Below, one piece after another: positions 63,595-64,000 of a DNA stretch of 64,000 nt. The stretch is from Chrysopilus asiliformis (taxonomy: Eukaryota > Arthropoda > Insecta > Diptera > Rhagionidae). The notes under the pieces were generated by a model. The model ran no database searches. It had not been told where the DNA came from and saw nothing but the letters and a program-made list of their open reading frames with translations. How positions within the stretch are numbered: position 1 is the stretch's first letter; each line of letters begins with the position of its first letter. Position numbers and translations under genes: made by a program. The stretch is from the NCBI GenBank assembly GCA_964034945.1, contig OZ035962.1:46470386-46534385 (forward strand). The letters run 5' to 3'.

Positions 63595-64000
63595 AACATA
63601 ACAAAAGCTCTAATTGCCAATCTGGCAATAATTAAAAACTCGTATGGTGATATAGCATTGTTCGAAGTTCAATTGAACAGCGAACAGTTGTATCAAAATT
63701 CCGCTTTAAAGAAAAACTTTTCAGTAACATTTTTTAAAATTTATTCCAATCGGATTTTGATGTTTTGATGTTTTATGTAGAATCATATCCTAAATAACTT
63801 TTGTTCTTGGACTTTTTTATGAGATGCACCGTTTTTGAGATATTCGCAAAAAACGTTTTCGTTCGTATGGGGGATACCCCCCCTAATGGTCCATTTTTGC
63901 CCATTAACGAACTTGGCCTCGCATTTTACGAAAAACGGATCTGCAAAAAAATTTCAAGTCTGTAGCTCAATCCGTGCGCCCGCAATCCGCGCCACAGACA
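63595..64000 (-). mobile_element. HINE copy running off the window end
   Basis: Reading the minus strand backwards from 63595: right end TAGAGCTTTTGTTATGT, hairpin ATTGCCAGATTGGCAAT, then ATCACCATACGAGTTTT, the AGTTATTTAGGATATGATTC block, and the ACGGATTGAGCTACAGACTT block. The window ends just where the GTCY microsatellite should begin. It is the best-preserved right end besides the autonomous copy. Confidence 0.88.

Overview
The window is AT-rich, repeat-dominated chromatin from an animal genome, almost certainly an insect. The evidence is a BEL/Pao element with an Env domain, a gypsy/errantivirus remnant with Env, I-like and LOA-like LINEs, Tc1, Harbinger and pogo-type DNA transposons, and Helentrons with DINE-1/HINE-style non-autonomous derivatives carrying a GTCY microsatellite. 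That last feature is best known from flies, so Diptera is my first guess, but it is not proven. I find no host gene, tRNA or rRNA gene. Almost every recognisable coding segment belongs to a mobile element.

Layout. 171-7092: an I-like LINE with a 13-bp target duplication and a TAA-repeat tail, split by an apparently intact Tc1-type transposon (4410-6073). 7743-38269: one 30.5-kb block bounded by the 4-bp duplication CTTC. It is a tandem dimer of a gag-integrase-only Ty3/gypsy (412/mdg1-like) element in minus orientation: three 426-bp LTRs and two internal regions. Four later or nested insertions swell it: a complete roo-like BEL element (8133-16599, identical-looking LTRs, one Gag-Pol-Env frame), a composite 4.3-kb insertion (18591-22920), a 0.95-kb TIR element carrying a near-perfect hairpin (23829-24776), and a 9-kb autonomous Helentron (27266-36328) encoding Rep, PIF1 helicase and a C-terminal endonuclease.

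38270-46690 has no genes. It holds satellite relics, foldback MITEs, a 34-bp-type minisatellite and two short HINE copies. 46695-55345 is a decayed minus-strand errantivirus (protease, RT, RNase H, integrase, Env). It is interrupted by a Harbinger-type element, a 5'-truncated LOA-type LINE with a 376-bp foldback element inside its 3' end, a 223-bp MITE and a HINE. 55346-64000 holds a Penelope-like tail, another TIR element, a 120-bp satellite, an endonuclease relic, the 5' end of an LTR element primed by tRNA-Leu, a gag pseudogene, the N-terminal part of a classical Helitron, and a HINE running off the window end.

How it fits together: the autonomous Helentron shares both ends (ACCCGTATGGTGA near the left, its inverse plus a hairpin near the right) with the four or more short HINEs in the same window, so it is a plausible donor for that family. 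The doubled LTR element gives an 'empty site' for each insertion, so borders and duplications can be read directly. All calls come from reading motifs by eye; no database search was run.
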